A model generated the notes under the pieces. That model saw only the letters and a program-made list of their open reading frames with translations. It had not been told where the DNA came from and did no database searches. From Asanoa hainanensis (lineage in GTDB: Bacteria; Actinomycetota; Actinomycetes; Mycobacteriales; Micromonosporaceae): 64,000 nt of DNA. This document shows, one piece after another, positions 1 to 8,425 of the stretch. Location of the stretch: assembly GCF_900188485.1 (NCBI RefSeq), contig NZ_FZPH01000013.1, forward strand, positions 124,001-188,000, in the 5' to 3' direction. Each line of letters begins with the position of its first letter. Within the stretch, counting starts at the first letter, position 1. A program made the position numbers and the translations under genes.

Positions 1-380
1 GACCAGCCGAACCAGCGCCGGACGGCGAGGAAGGTGGCCCGGGCCTCGTCGGCGCCGGAGAGCACCTGGAGCCGCACGCCGGTCTCCTTGCGTACCCGGG
101 CCAGCACCTCTTGCGAGTTCGTCGCGTCCCGGACCGCGGACGTGGCGAACGCCAGCAGGTCGTCGGCCTTCAGCCGGCGTGCGCTGGCCTGCGCGTCGTG
201 CGCGGCCTTGACCAGCGCGTCCGCGCCCGCCTTGGTGAGCGCGCCGTCGGGGCCGATCTGCTCGGCCAGCCGCAGCACCGCCTTCTCCGAGTGCGCCGGC
301 CACGGGTGCGCACCGTGGTGCGCGTCGACCAACAGCAGGTGAACGGTGTTGGAACCGACGTCGAGAACGCCCAACCTCAT
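1..380 (-). CDS. ppx: Exopolyphosphatase Ppx/GppA, N-terminal part
   Basis: This is the first ~126 residues of a Ppx/GppA phosphatase; the rest lies beyond the left edge. The protein opens with [19 protein letters not shown], the phosphate-1 motif of the acetate kinase/Hsp70-type ATPase fold, and continues with a segment like [15 protein letters not shown], typical of Ppx. The family releases phosphate from polyphosphate or acts on (p)ppGpp. The ATG at 378-380 has TAAGGT six bases upstream, so the mRNA is probably leaderless. It is divergent from the 469 gene, as ppx1/Rv0495c are in M. tuberculosis (from memory), and belongs with the phosphate genes nearby. Confidence 0.9.
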   Translation of the reverse strand, partial: MRLGVLDVGSNTVHLLLVDAHHGAHPWPAHSEKAVLRLAEQIGPDGALTKAGADALVKAAHDAQASARRLKADDLLAFATSAVRDATNSQEVLARVRKETGVRLQVLSGADEARATFLAVRRWFGW

Positions 381-468
381 GTCCGAACCTTATGGCCCAA
401 CGCTTATCGCCACCGCGTTGCCGTGCGGCAACGCGGGTGGGCAGCCTATTCGGGCGTAGTCTTGTCGG

Positions 469-1356
469 GTGCCAGCACGCAACCAGCTACGCGTTCTCGT
501 CGATTCGGCCGACGATCCCCGCAGCCGCGAGGTCGACCTGGACTTCCCGCGGGAATGGGTCGAATTCTTCGATCCCGAGGACCCCAAGCACCTCATCCGT
601 GCCGACCTGACCTGGTTGCTGTCCCGCTGGACGTGCATCTTCGGCAAGGGTTGCCACGGCATCATCGAGGGCCGGGCCGCCGACGGTTGTTGCTCACACG
701 GCGCGTTCTTCACCGACTCCGACGACGAGTCCCGGGTCCGCGCGGCGGCCAAGAAGCTCACGCCGGAGACCTGGCAGCACTACCGCCGCGGGTTCAAGAA
801 CTACACCGAGATGGACACCGTCGACGGCAAGACGCCGGCCCGGCGCACCGCCACCCAGAGCGCCGACGGCCCGTGCGTGTTCCTCAACGACGCGGACTTC
901 CCGGCCGGCGGCGGCTGCGCGCTGCACGCCCAGGCCCTGCGCGACGGGGTGCACCCGCTGGAATACAAGCCGGACGTGTGCTGGCAGCTCCCGGTGCGCC
1001 GCGACCAGGACTGGAACAAGCGCCCCGACGGCACCAAGATCCTGATCACCACGCTGACCGAGTTCGACCGACGCGGCTGGGGCTCGGGCGGCCACGACCT
1101 GCACTGGTGGTGCACGTCGTCCCCGGAGGCCCACGTCGGCAGCGAGGCCATGTGGCAGTCCTACGAGCCGGAGCTGACGGCCCTGATCGGCAAGGCGGCC
1201 TACGCCAAGCTGGCCGAGATGTGCGCCGCCCGCGCCCGCCGCGGCATGGTCGCCCCACACCCCGCGGACCCGAAGCGCCGCCTCCCCCTGACCCGCACGA
1301 AGGACCTCAACGGCGCCGCGGAGCCCGCCGCCCCACCAGCGCCGAAGAAGCGCTAA
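469..1356 (+). CDS. Conserved actinobacterial protein, Rv0495c-like
   Basis: A 295-residue soluble protein without signal peptide. Cysteines cluster near residues 55-75 (CIFGKGCHG, then DGCCSHG), with another pair in GGGCALH, which suggests metal or Fe-S binding, or redox activity. Its length and its position divergent to ppx match Rv0495c of M. tuberculosis (from memory). The GTG start at 469 has TAGTCT six bases upstream, consistent with a leaderless transcript. The C-terminus is basic and proline/alanine rich. Biochemical role unknown; any redox role is inference. Confidence 0.8.
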   Translation: MPARNQLRVLVDSADDPRSREVDLDFPREWVEFFDPEDPKHLIRADLTWLLSRWTCIFGKGCHGIIEGRAADGCCSHGAFFTDSDDESRVRAAAKKLTPETWQHYRRGFKNYTEMDTVDGKTPARRTATQSADGPCVFLNDADFPAGGGCALHAQALRDGVHPLEYKPDVCWQLPVRRDQDWNKRPDGTKILITTLTEFDRRGWGSGGHDLHWWCTSSPEAHVGSEAMWQSYEPELTALIGKAAYAKLAEMCAARARRGMVAPHPADPKRRLPLTRTKDLNGAAEPAAPPAPKKR

Positions 1357-1727
1357 CCGATGCAGCTGCGGAGTCCTGCGGCGATTTCGGGAACTTCACG
1401 GATCTTGCCGGAGGCGATTCCGATCGTCAGCTCGTAGGCAAGGTCCTCGTCCAAGGGCTCCGTCGCGATCCCGTTTCGCTCGAGGAAAGCCAGCGCCGCG
1501 ACAAGTCCCGTACGTTTGTTGCCGTCGACAAAGGGATGGTTGGCGACCAGCGAGTGCATGAACGCCGCAGCCTTGTCCCAGATGTCGGTGTAAGCCTCGA
1601 CCCCGAACATCGCTGACTGAGGGCGCACCACAGCCGAACTCAACAGACCAGGATCGCGAAGATCGCCGCCGGCTCCGATCTCGTCCGCGATCGCCAGGAC
1701 ATCCGCAACCGTCAGGTAGTGGATCAT
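1353..1727 (-). CDS. doc: Doc-like Fic-domain toxin
   Basis: A 124-residue death-on-curing protein. The Fic core is visible as [11 protein letters not shown] around residues 65-75, which holds the catalytic/regulatory His and the phosphate-binding NKR. Doc toxins phosphorylate EF-Tu and halt translation. The start overlaps the stop of the Phd-like antitoxin by 4 bp (ATGA), the usual coupled arrangement. Its 3' end overlaps the convergent gene at 469-1356 by a few bases. All core motif residues are present, so it appears intact. Confidence 0.88.
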   Translation of the reverse strand: MIHYLTVADVLAIADEIGAGGDLRDPGLLSSAVVRPQSAMFGVEAYTDIWDKAAAFMHSLVANHPFVDGNKRTGLVAALAFLERNGIATEPLDEDLAYELTIGIASGKIREVPEIAAGLRSCIG

Positions 1728-1972
1728 TCGGCCAACCGATCGAGCAGCGGCCCATGCCGATCGGCGAACCGCCGCGCGAACGCGCGAGCCTGGTCGCTGG
1801 CCACCTGTTCCGGCAGGTCCGCCGGGACGAGCGCGGCCGCACGCCGACCGTGCCGGCTCAGATAGATCACCTTGCCGGCCTCAGCCTCGTCGACAAGCTC
1901 CGCAAGTCGGGCGCGGGCGTCACTGACGGAGATCTCTAGGTCTTCCGCGGGAGGTAGCGGCTCAGCGCTCAT
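1724..1972 (-). CDS. Phd/YefM-type antitoxin
   Basis: An 82-residue Phd-family antitoxin. The N-terminal half (ISVSDARARLAELVDEAEAG, then VIYLSRHGRRAAALVP) is the DNA-binding dimer fold. The C-terminal half is the charged toxin-binding tail. It precedes and overlaps doc. TACAGT lies seven bases before the ATG, and a perfect palindrome covers that hexamer, so the pair is probably leaderless and self-repressed. Confidence 0.87.
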   Translation of the reverse strand: MSAEPLPPAEDLEISVSDARARLAELVDEAEAGKVIYLSRHGRRAAALVPADLPEQVASDQARAFARRFADRHGPLLDRLAE

Positions 1973-1980
1973 ACCGCAAA

Positions 1981-1999
1981 CTGTACAACGATTGTACAG
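1981..1999. promoter_or_regulatory. Operator of the phd-doc pair
   Basis: Perfect inverted repeat CTGTACAA-CGA-TTGTACAG. The arm nearest the gene overlaps the putative -10 TACAGT of the antitoxin, so binding of the Phd-Doc complex would block initiation. The site is seen directly; autoregulation is inferred from the family. Confidence 0.75.
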
Positions 2000-2075
2000 A
2001 TCGCGCCGCGCAGTTGCCGTTCGGCCCCGGGTCCTTGTTTGGGTTCAGGAGCTCGAGGGCGACCCGGCGCGGAGG

Positions 2076-2143
2076 TGGCAGCGGAGCGCAGCGCAGCGGT
2101 CTCTGGAGCGACGGTCGCGCCCACCGCGAGCCCGAGTCATGAA
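2076..2143 (-). repeat. Dispersed 3'-flank element, copy 1
   Basis: Read on the minus strand, about 13 bp after the regX3 stop, is ATTCATGACTCGGGCTCGCG followed by a less conserved stretch and CGCTGCGCTCCGCTGCCA. A second copy lies after the pit stop (51430-51504). The core matches at 22 of 23 positions. Function unknown. Confidence 0.6.
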
Positions 2144-2155
2144 TCCGGGCTTGAT

Positions 2156-2839
2156 CTACGGCTCGAACTTGTAGCCGAGGCCGCGGACGGTGACGATGAA
2201 GCGCGGCGTCGACGGTTCCGGCTCGACCTTCGAGCGCAGGCGCTTGACGTGCACGTCGAGGGTCTTGGTGTCGCCCACGTAGTCGGCGCCCCAGACGCGG
2301 TCGATGAGCTGGCCTCGGGTGAGCACCCGGCCGGCGTTGCGGAGCAGCAGCTCCAGCAGCTCGAACTCCTTCAACGGCAGCTGCACCGACGAGCCGTCGA
2401 CGGTCACCACGTGCCGCTCGACGTCCATCCGGACCGGGCCGGCGGCCAAGGTCGGTGCGTCCGGCTCGGTGACCTCGGTGCCCTGGCGGCGCAGCACCGC
2501 GCGGATGCGGGCGACCAGTTCGCGCGGCGAGTACGGCTTGGTGACGTAGTCGTCGGCGCCGATCTCCAGGCCGACCACCTTGTCGATCTCGCTGTCCCGG
2601 GCGGTGACCATGATGATCGGCACGCGGGAGCGCTGGCGGAGCTGGCGGCAGACCTCGGTGCCGGACATCTCCGGCAGCATGAGGTCCAGCAGCACGATGT
2701 CGGCGCCGGTCCGGTCGAACTCGGTCAGCGCCAAGGTGCCGGTCGGTGCGACCGAGACCTCGAAGCCCTCCTTGCGGAGCATGTACGAGAGGGCATCGGA
2801 GAACGACTCTTCGTCCTCGACCACGAGCACGCGGGCCAC
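2156..2839 (-). CDS. regX3: OmpR/PhoB-type response regulator RegX3
   Basis: A 227-residue regulator. The receiver domain (about 1-120) has the acidic pair at E8-D9, the phosphoacceptor at D52 (LLDLMLPEMSG) and the conserved Lys in TKPYS. The C-terminal winged helix ends in TVRGLGYKF. It is the partner of SenX3, 13 bp upstream in the same operon, and with PhoU across the intergenic region it forms the phosphate-starvation control unit (PhoP-PhoR in Streptomyces). GTTCACC repeats at phoU and pstS are its likely targets. Confidence 0.95.
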   Translation of the reverse strand: MARVLVVEDEESFSDALSYMLRKEGFEVSVAPTGTLALTEFDRTGADIVLLDLMLPEMSGTEVCRQLRQRSRVPIIMVTARDSEIDKVVGLEIGADDYVTKPYSPRELVARIRAVLRRQGTEVTEPDAPTLAAGPVRMDVERHVVTVDGSSVQLPLKEFELLELLLRNAGRVLTRGQLIDRVWGADYVGDTKTLDVHVKRLRSKVEPEPSTPRFIVTVRGLGYKFEP

Positions 2840-2852
2840 GGACTTTCCTTCC

Positions 2853-4142
2853 TTACCGCTCGGATCGGCTCGACTCGGCCGATCCGGTCACGATCTCAAT
2901 AGAGGGGGGTAGCGGGAGGGCGGCGTCCGGCGGACTGGCCGGAAACCGGAGGGTGAACGTCGAACCCTCCCCCAGTGTGCTGACTACATCGATGCGACCG
3001 CCATGGTTGGTGGCGATGTGCTTGACGATGGCCAGGCCGAGCCCGGTGCCGCCGGTGGCCCGGGAGCGGGCGCGGTCGGCACGGTAGAACCGCTCGAAGA
3101 TCCGGTCGACCTCGTCCGGCGCGATGCCGATGCCCTGGTCGGCCACCGAGAGCACGACCGACGACTCCTCGAGGGCGGTCGTGATCGTGATCCGGGTCTC
3201 TTCCTTCGAGTACGCGATCGCGTTCTCCACCAGGTTGGACAGCGCGGTGGCGAACTGGCTGTCGCTGCCGTAGACGGTCAGCCCGCGCTTGCCCTCGACC
3301 ACGACCTCGATCTCGCGGGCGGCGGCCGTCGTGCGGGTGCGGTCGATCACCTCGGCGACCACCCAGTCGACCGGCACCGGCTCGGGGTCGGGCAGCGGGT
3401 CGGCGCCCTGGAGCCGGGTCAGCTCCAGAAGCTCGTTGACCAGCCGGCCCAGCCGCGTCGACTCGTGCTGGATCCGCACGGCGAACCGGCGGGCGGCGGC
3501 CACGTCCTCCTCCGGGCCGGCGCCGGGCTGCGGGCCGACGTTGGTCGGGTCGGTGGCGTCGAGCAGGGCCTCGGCGAGCAGTTGGAGCGCGCCGATCGGG
3601 GTCTTCAGCTCGTGGCTGACGTTGGCGACGAAGTCCCGGCGCACCCGGCTGACCCGGTGCGACTCGGTGACGTCGGCGGCCTCCACGGCGACGAAGTTGC
3701 CGCCGAGGCCGACCGCGCGCAGGTGCACGCCGAGGGGGTCGGAGAGGCCGTCGCCGCGCGGCAGGTCCATCTCGACCTCGCGGCGGACGCCGGAGCGGCG
3801 GACCTGGCCGGCCAGGGTACGGATGATCGGGTGCGCGACCAGGCTGCCCGGCGTGCCCGCCGAGCGGAGCAGACCCATCGCCCGGGCCGCCGGGTTGACC
3901 AGCACCACGGTGTCGTCGCTGTCGAGCACCACGACGCCGACCCGCAGCGAGTCGAGGCTCTTGCGACCCAATCCGGGCTGCGGATCGTGCCGGTCGATGG
4001 TGATCGCCTGCCTTCCCTCGCCAGCCGCGCGGGTAGGTGCGACGGTCGCTGACCCCCGCCGCCTGAAGCGCGGGATCAGCGATCCGGCGGCGAAGCCCGC
4101 CAACAGACTGACGCACACGCCAGTCACGATCGCCCATTCCAC
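2853..4142 (-). CDS. senX3: Phosphate-sensing histidine kinase SenX3
   Basis: A 429-residue membrane kinase with an N-terminal hydrophobic segment, a PAS-like region around residues 60-150, an H-box FVANVSHELKTPIGALQLL, and N, G1 (DQGIGI) and G2 (GGTGLGLAIVKHI) boxes. It phosphorylates RegX3 under phosphate limitation; PhoU and the Pst transporter normally restrain it. The start is GTG at 4140-4142. It shares a 164-bp divergent intergenic region with phoU that carries PHO-box-like repeats. Confidence 0.95.
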   Translation of the reverse strand: MEWAIVTGVCVSLLAGFAAGSLIPRFRRRGSATVAPTRAAGEGRQAITIDRHDPQPGLGRKSLDSLRVGVVVLDSDDTVVLVNPAARAMGLLRSAGTPGSLVAHPIIRTLAGQVRRSGVRREVEMDLPRGDGLSDPLGVHLRAVGLGGNFVAVEAADVTESHRVSRVRRDFVANVSHELKTPIGALQLLAEALLDATDPTNVGPQPGAGPEEDVAAARRFAVRIQHESTRLGRLVNELLELTRLQGADPLPDPEPVPVDWVVAEVIDRTRTTAAAREIEVVVEGKRGLTVYGSDSQFATALSNLVENAIAYSKEETRITITTALEESSVVLSVADQGIGIAPDEVDRIFERFYRADRARSRATGGTGLGLAIVKHIATNHGGRIDVVSTLGEGSTFTLRFPASPPDAALPLPPSIEIVTGSAESSRSER

Positions 4143-4213
4143 GAGGCGATCGTAGGGTCATTCTTAACGAAAAGCCTGGTCGGGCCGGAGCGAGCGGGCG
4201 CAGATCGCACAAT

Positions 4214-4252
4214 GTTCACCGGCCGGCAGAGCGCCGTTCACTAGCGTTCTGT
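4214..4252 (+). promoter_or_regulatory. PHO-box-like repeats upstream of phoU/senX3
   Basis: GTTCACC at 4214 and GTTCACT at 4236 are 22 bp apart, two turns of the 11-bp unit. A weaker GTTCTGT lies at 4246 and an inverted GGTGAACC at 4266. Actinobacterial PhoP/RegX3 boxes are 11-bp direct repeats beginning GTTCACC. Autoregulation of this locus is inferred. Confidence 0.6.
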
Positions 4253-4306
4253 GGCGTACACCTACGGTGAACCGGACATATGTCAATCGTTCCCCAGGAG
4301 CACCAA

Positions 4307-4954
4307 ATGGCCTTGCGCGAAGAGTTCCGCGCTGACCTGCACATCGTGAGTCAGCTGTTGGTCGACATGGCCGAGGCGGTCCGCACCGCCATGGGTGAGG
4401 CGACCACCGCACTGCTGCGTGCCGACAAGGCCGCCGCCGAGGACGTGATCTCCCGGGACGCCGAGGTCGACTCGCTCTACCGCCAGGTCGAGGAGCGGGT
4501 GACCGATCTCATGGCCCGCCAGGCCCCGGTGGCCAGCGACCTGCGGGTGCTGATCACCGCCCTGCAGACCGCCGCCGACCTGGAGCGGATGGGCGACCTC
4601 GCCGACCACGTGGCGAAGACCGCCCTCCGCCGGCACCCCTCACCGGCGGTCCCGGCCGAGCTCCGCCCGGTCTTCCAGGCCAAGGCCGCCGTCGCCGACA
4701 AGATGGCGGCCAAGATCGCGACAGTCATCTCGAAGCTCGACACGGTCGGCGCCGCGGAGCTGGATACCGACGACGACGCGATGGACGCGCTGCACGTCGA
4801 GCTGTTCAAGGTCATGCTCAGCCCGGACTGGCCGTACGGTGCGGAAACCGCGATCGACGGCGCCCTCTTGGGCCGTTTCTACGAGCGCTTCGCGGACCAC
4901 GCCGTGAACGCCGGCCACCACGTCATCTATTTGGTGACCGGCGAACAGGTTTGA
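4307..4954 (+). CDS. phoU: Phosphate signalling protein PhoU
   Basis: A 215-residue all-helical protein with two PhoU repeats; the metal-binding motif is seen in AADLERMGDLADHVAK and again in ERFADHAVNAGHHV. It links the Pst transporter to SenX3 and dampens signalling when phosphate is plentiful. I prefer the ATG at 4307 (MALREEFRADL) because CAGGAG lies six bases upstream; an in-frame ATG at 4280 would add nine residues. It is divergent from senX3. Confidence 0.93.
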   Translation: MALREEFRADLHIVSQLLVDMAEAVRTAMGEATTALLRADKAAAEDVISRDAEVDSLYRQVEERVTDLMARQAPVASDLRVLITALQTAADLERMGDLADHVAKTALRRHPSPAVPAELRPVFQAKAAVADKMAAKIATVISKLDTVGAAELDTDDDAMDALHVELFKVMLSPDWPYGAETAIDGALLGRFYERFADHAVNAGHHVIYLVTGEQV

Positions 4955-4958
4955 TCTT

Positions 4959-5708
4959 TCAGCGTCCCTGGTTGGCCACGGCGGCCGCGGCTTCGGCGGC
5001 GGCCGCCGGGTCCAGGTAGGCGCCGCCCGGGGCGATCGGGCGCAGGTTGGCGTCCAGGTCGTAGCGCAGCGGGATGCCGGTCGGGATGTTGAGCTTGGCG
5101 ATCGCCTCGTCGGAGATGCCGTCGAGGTGCTTGACCACGGCGCGCAGCGAGTTGCCGTGTGCGGCGACCAGCACGGTCTTGCCGGCCAGCAGGTCCGGGA
5201 CGATCGCGTCGTACCAGTACGGCAGGGTGCGCACGAGCACGTCCTTGAGGCACTCGGTGCGCGGCATCAGCTCCGGCGGCAGGGCCGCGTAGCGCGGGTC
5301 GTCGGTCTGCGCCCACTCGTCGCCCGGGTCGATCGGCGGCGGCGGCACGTCGTACGACCGGCGCCAGAGCATGAACTGCTCCTCGCCGTACTCCTCGAGC
5401 GTCTGCTTCTTGTTCTTGCCCTGGAGCGCTCCGTAGTGGCGCTCGTTGAGCCGCCACGACCGGTTGACCGGAATCCAGGAGCGGCCGGCCTCGCCCAGCG
5501 CGAGCTCGCTGGTGCGGATCGCGCGCCGCAGCACGCTGGTGTGCAGCACGTCGGGCAGCAGGTCGTGCTCCCGCAGCAGCGCGCCTCCGCGGCGGGCCTC
5601 GGTCTCGCCCTTGTCGGTCAGGTCGACGTCGACCCATCCGGTGAACAGGTTCTTCGCGTTCCACTCACTCTCGCCGTGCCGGAGCAGCACCAACGTCCCC
5701 ACAGTCAT
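4959..5708 (-). CDS. gpmA: 2,3-bisphosphoglycerate-dependent phosphoglycerate mutase
   Basis: A 249-residue cofactor-dependent mutase that interconverts 3- and 2-phosphoglycerate in glycolysis. The catalytic RHGESEWN is at residues 10-17 (phospho-His 11), with [10 protein letters not shown], and the second catalytic His in AAHGNSLRA. The start is ATG at 5706-5708 with GAGGA upstream; the open frame runs further but lacks family similarity there. Convergent with phoU. Gene order gpm-senX3-regX3 near mshA matches mycobacteria. Confidence 0.95.
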   Translation of the reverse strand: MTVGTLVLLRHGESEWNAKNLFTGWVDVDLTDKGETEARRGGALLREHDLLPDVLHTSVLRRAIRTSELALGEAGRSWIPVNRSWRLNERHYGALQGKNKKQTLEEYGEEQFMLWRRSYDVPPPPIDPGDEWAQTDDPRYAALPPELMPRTECLKDVLVRTLPYWYDAIVPDLLAGKTVLVAAHGNSLRAVVKHLDGISDEAIAKLNIPTGIPLRYDLDANLRPIAPGGAYLDPAAAAEAAAAVANQGR

Positions 5709-5860
5709 GCCGCCATCCTCGCGCAGCCGGTGAACCGGCCTGCGACCCACCCGGCGTGACGACCGCCATGCGGTAATCCTGATGACTTCCTGGGTGCCCA
5801 CCCCCTAGGTTGCGTAAGGCCGCTGTGGATTGGCGGTCGTTACAAAAGGGGGGCCTGGGA

Positions 5861-7165
5861 GTGGTACGAGGCTGGTTGCGCGAGACAACGGGTGGACTGC
5901 CCAGGACGTTCTGGTACCTCTGGTGCGGCACCCTGGTCAACCGGCTCGGCGGCTTCGTACTGATCTTCTTGACGGTCTACCTGACCAAGGAGCGCGGCTT
6001 CAGCGACATCCAGGCCGGCCTCGTGGTCGGCCTGTGGAGCGCCGGCGGTGGCATCGGCACGATGGTCGGCGGCATCCTCGCCGACCGCTGGGGCCGGCGG
6101 CCGACGCTGCTGATCGCCCACGTCGGCGGCGCGAGCATGATGCTGCTGCTCGGCTTCTCGCGGCCGTTCGCGATGATCGCCGGCGTCGCGTTCGCGCTCG
6201 GCACGTTCGCCGAGGCGGCCCGGCCGGCGTTCGCCGCGATGATGGTCGACGTCGTGCCCGACCGCGACCGGGTACGCGCGTTCTCGCTGAACTACTGGGC
6301 GATCAACCTGGGCTTCGCGTCGGCGGCGATCCTCGGCGGTTTCGCGGCCCACCTCGACTACCTGCTGCTCTTCGTGCTCGACGCGTCGGCGACGCTGGTC
6401 ACCGCGGCGATCGTGTTCGTCAAGATCAAGGAGACGCGACCGACCGGTGCGCACGTGCCATCGGGTGCCGGGTCGGGCCGCGGCGGGCTGGGCATGGTCC
6501 TGCGCGACCGGGTGTTCCTGATCTTCACGGGCGCCAACCTGCTGGGCGCGATGGTCTTCCTCCAGCACGTCTCGATGCTGCCGATCGCGATGAGCGACGA
6601 CGGCCTCTCCTCGTCGACCTTCGGCTGGGTGATCGCGCTCAACGGCCTGCTGATCGTGCTCGGCCAGCTCTTCATCCCCAAGCTCATCGCCGGGCACGGC
6701 CGGGCCCGGGTGCTCGCGGTCGGCACGATCGTGCAGGGCGTCGGCTTCGGCCTGACGGCCCTGGCCGGAAGCGCCTGGCTGTACGCGATGACAGTGCTGA
6801 TCTGGACCGTCGGCGAGATGGTCTACTCGCCGGCCAACGCGGCCACCATCGCCGACCTCGCCCCCGCCTCGGTGCGCGGCCGCTACCAGGGCGTCTTCGC
6901 GCTCTCCTGGTCGATCGCCGGTTTCACCGCACCGGTGGCCGGCGGGTTCGTCCGGGATCTGCTCGGCAACAGTGCACTGTGGATCGGCTGCGCCCTGATC
7001 GCCTTCGTGGCGGCGGCGATCAACCTGTCCGCCGGACCGGCCCGTGAGCGGCGGGCCGCGGTGATCGCGGCGGCGGCCCGGGTGCCTTCGCCGCGCGCGG
7101 CCGTCGCGCCGGCGCCGCCCGGAGTGATCAGCGACACGCTGGCGCCCACCTCGTCGGCTTCGTAG
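5861..7165 (+). CDS. MFS transporter, paralogue 1
   Basis: A 434-residue, 12-helix major facilitator protein. The N-terminus VVRGWLRETTGGLPRTFWYL closely parallels the next gene. Motif A appears as GGILADRWGRRP between helices 2 and 3. I start at GTG 5861, with an AAGGGGGG ribosome site about ten bases upstream; the open frame begins at a TTG 51 bp earlier. The C-terminal tail is alanine/proline rich. Substrate unknown; drug or sugar-derivative efflux is possible. Confidence 0.85.
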   Translation: MVRGWLRETTGGLPRTFWYLWCGTLVNRLGGFVLIFLTVYLTKERGFSDIQAGLVVGLWSAGGGIGTMVGGILADRWGRRPTLLIAHVGGASMMLLLGFSRPFAMIAGVAFALGTFAEAARPAFAAMMVDVVPDRDRVRAFSLNYWAINLGFASAAILGGFAAHLDYLLLFVLDASATLVTAAIVFVKIKETRPTGAHVPSGAGSGRGGLGMVLRDRVFLIFTGANLLGAMVFLQHVSMLPIAMSDDGLSSSTFGWVIALNGLLIVLGQLFIPKLIAGHGRARVLAVGTIVQGVGFGLTALAGSAWLYAMTVLIWTVGEMVYSPANAATIADLAPASVRGRYQGVFALSWSIAGFTAPVAGGFVRDLLGNSALWIGCALIAFVAAAINLSAGPARERRAAVIAAAARVPSPRAAVAPAPPGVISDTLAPTSSAS

Positions 7166-7207
7166 CGTCCCTTCGGTAAGGCTTCTTAACTGAAGGAGGG
7201 ACCGGGG

Positions 7208-8425
7208 TTGCGGGCCTGGTTGCGGAACACCGCGGGCGGCCTGCCCGGCACGTACTGGTACCTCTGGACCGGCATGCTGATCAACCGGGTCGGCGCGTTC
7301 GCCATGCTGATCATGTCGGTCTACCTGACCGACGAGCGCGGCGCCTCGGCCAGCCTGGCCGGCCTGGTCGTCGGCGGCTACGGGATCGGCGGCGTCGCCG
7401 GCACGCTGCTCGGCGGCGTCCTGGCCGACCACTGGGGCCGGCGGGCGACGCTGTTCTGGGCGCACACGGTGGCGGCCGGGCTGATGGCCGCGCTGGCCTT
7501 CACCACGCACCTGGGCGCGATCGCGGCCCTGACCGTCGCACTCGGGCTCGTGCACTCGATGCCGATGCCGGCGTTCGTCGCCGCGATCGTCGACGTCGTG
7601 CCGGCCGAGCGCCGGTCACGCGCCTTCAACCTGCAGTTCTGGTCGTTCAACCTCGGCATGGCTGCGGCCGGCCTGCTCGCGGGACTGCTGGCCCAGGTGA
7701 GCTACCTGGCACTCTTCCTCGCCGACGCGGGCGCCACCGCGGTGACGGCGGCGGTGATCGCGTGGAAGGTGCCGGAGACGTTCCAGCGCCACCGCCGGGC
7801 AGAAGCGACTGGCGGCCTGCTCACCGCCCTGACCGACCGCACGTACCTGGTCTTCGTCGGGCTGACCTTCCTGCTGGCCGCGCTGTCCACCCAGACCTCG
7901 ACGATCATGCCGCTGGCGATGCGGGCCGACGGGCTGAGCCCCGCCGCGTACGGGACGGTGGTCGCGATCAGCGCGGCCCTGATCGTGGTCGGCCAGCTCT
8001 TCGTGCCCCCGCTGATCGACGGACACCGCAAGCACACCGTGCTGGCCACCGCCCTCGGCCTGATCGGCCTGGGCTTCGGCGCGCTGGCCTTCGCCGACCA
8101 CCTGGCCGTCTACCTGCTCGCCTCGGTGATCTGGACGATCGGCTCGATGCTGGCCGCACCGCCCAATGCCGAGGTCAACGCGGAGCTGTCCCCGGAGGAA
8201 CTGCGGGGCCGCTACCAGTCGGTGTTCAGCCTGACCTTCCCTGCGGCGGCCTTCATCACCCCGGCCCTGGGCGGCCTCAGCCTCGACCACCTGGGCAGCT
8301 GGCACTGGATCGCGGTCGGCACGGTCGGCCTGGTCGCAGCCGCCGGCCACCTGCTGACGGGCCCGGCCCGCGACCGCGAAGCCGCCCGCCGGGCGCTACG
8401 GGTCCGCGAGCTGGAGCGGGTCTAA
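7208..8425 (+). CDS. MFS transporter, paralogue 2
   Basis: A 405-residue, 12-helix MFS permease, paralogue of the preceding gene (shared GGLPGTYWYLW, INRVGAF and GGVLADHWGRRA). It starts at TTG 7208 behind a strong GAAGGAGG. The 42-bp gap to paralogue 1 suggests one operon. The end overlaps the convergent LacI-family gene by 4 bp. Substrate unknown; the LacI neighbour makes a carbohydrate ligand plausible. Confidence 0.87.
   Translation: MRAWLRNTAGGLPGTYWYLWTGMLINRVGAFAMLIMSVYLTDERGASASLAGLVVGGYGIGGVAGTLLGGVLADHWGRRATLFWAHTVAAGLMAALAFTTHLGAIAALTVALGLVHSMPMPAFVAAIVDVVPAERRSRAFNLQFWSFNLGMAAAGLLAGLLAQVSYLALFLADAGATAVTAAVIAWKVPETFQRHRRAEATGGLLTALTDRTYLVFVGLTFLLAALSTQTSTIMPLAMRADGLSPAAYGTVVAISAALIVVGQLFVPPLIDGHRKHTVLATALGLIGLGFGALAFADHLAVYLLASVIWTIGSMLAAPPNAEVNAELSPEELRGRYQSVFSLTFPAAAFITPALGGLSLDHLGSWHWIAVGTVGLVAAAGHLLTGPARDREAARRALRVRELERV

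Noticed and set aside
111-1616. 501-residue open frame on the plus strand
   Set aside because: It is an antisense/shifted reading of ppx and the Rv0495c-like gene, rich in Arg/Pro as expected of shadow frames in high-GC DNA.
4266-5740. Single GGTGAAC-type matches near 5728 (upstream of gpmA) and elsewhere in coding DNA
   Set aside because: They lack a second unit at 11 or 22 bp, so they are not called PHO boxes.
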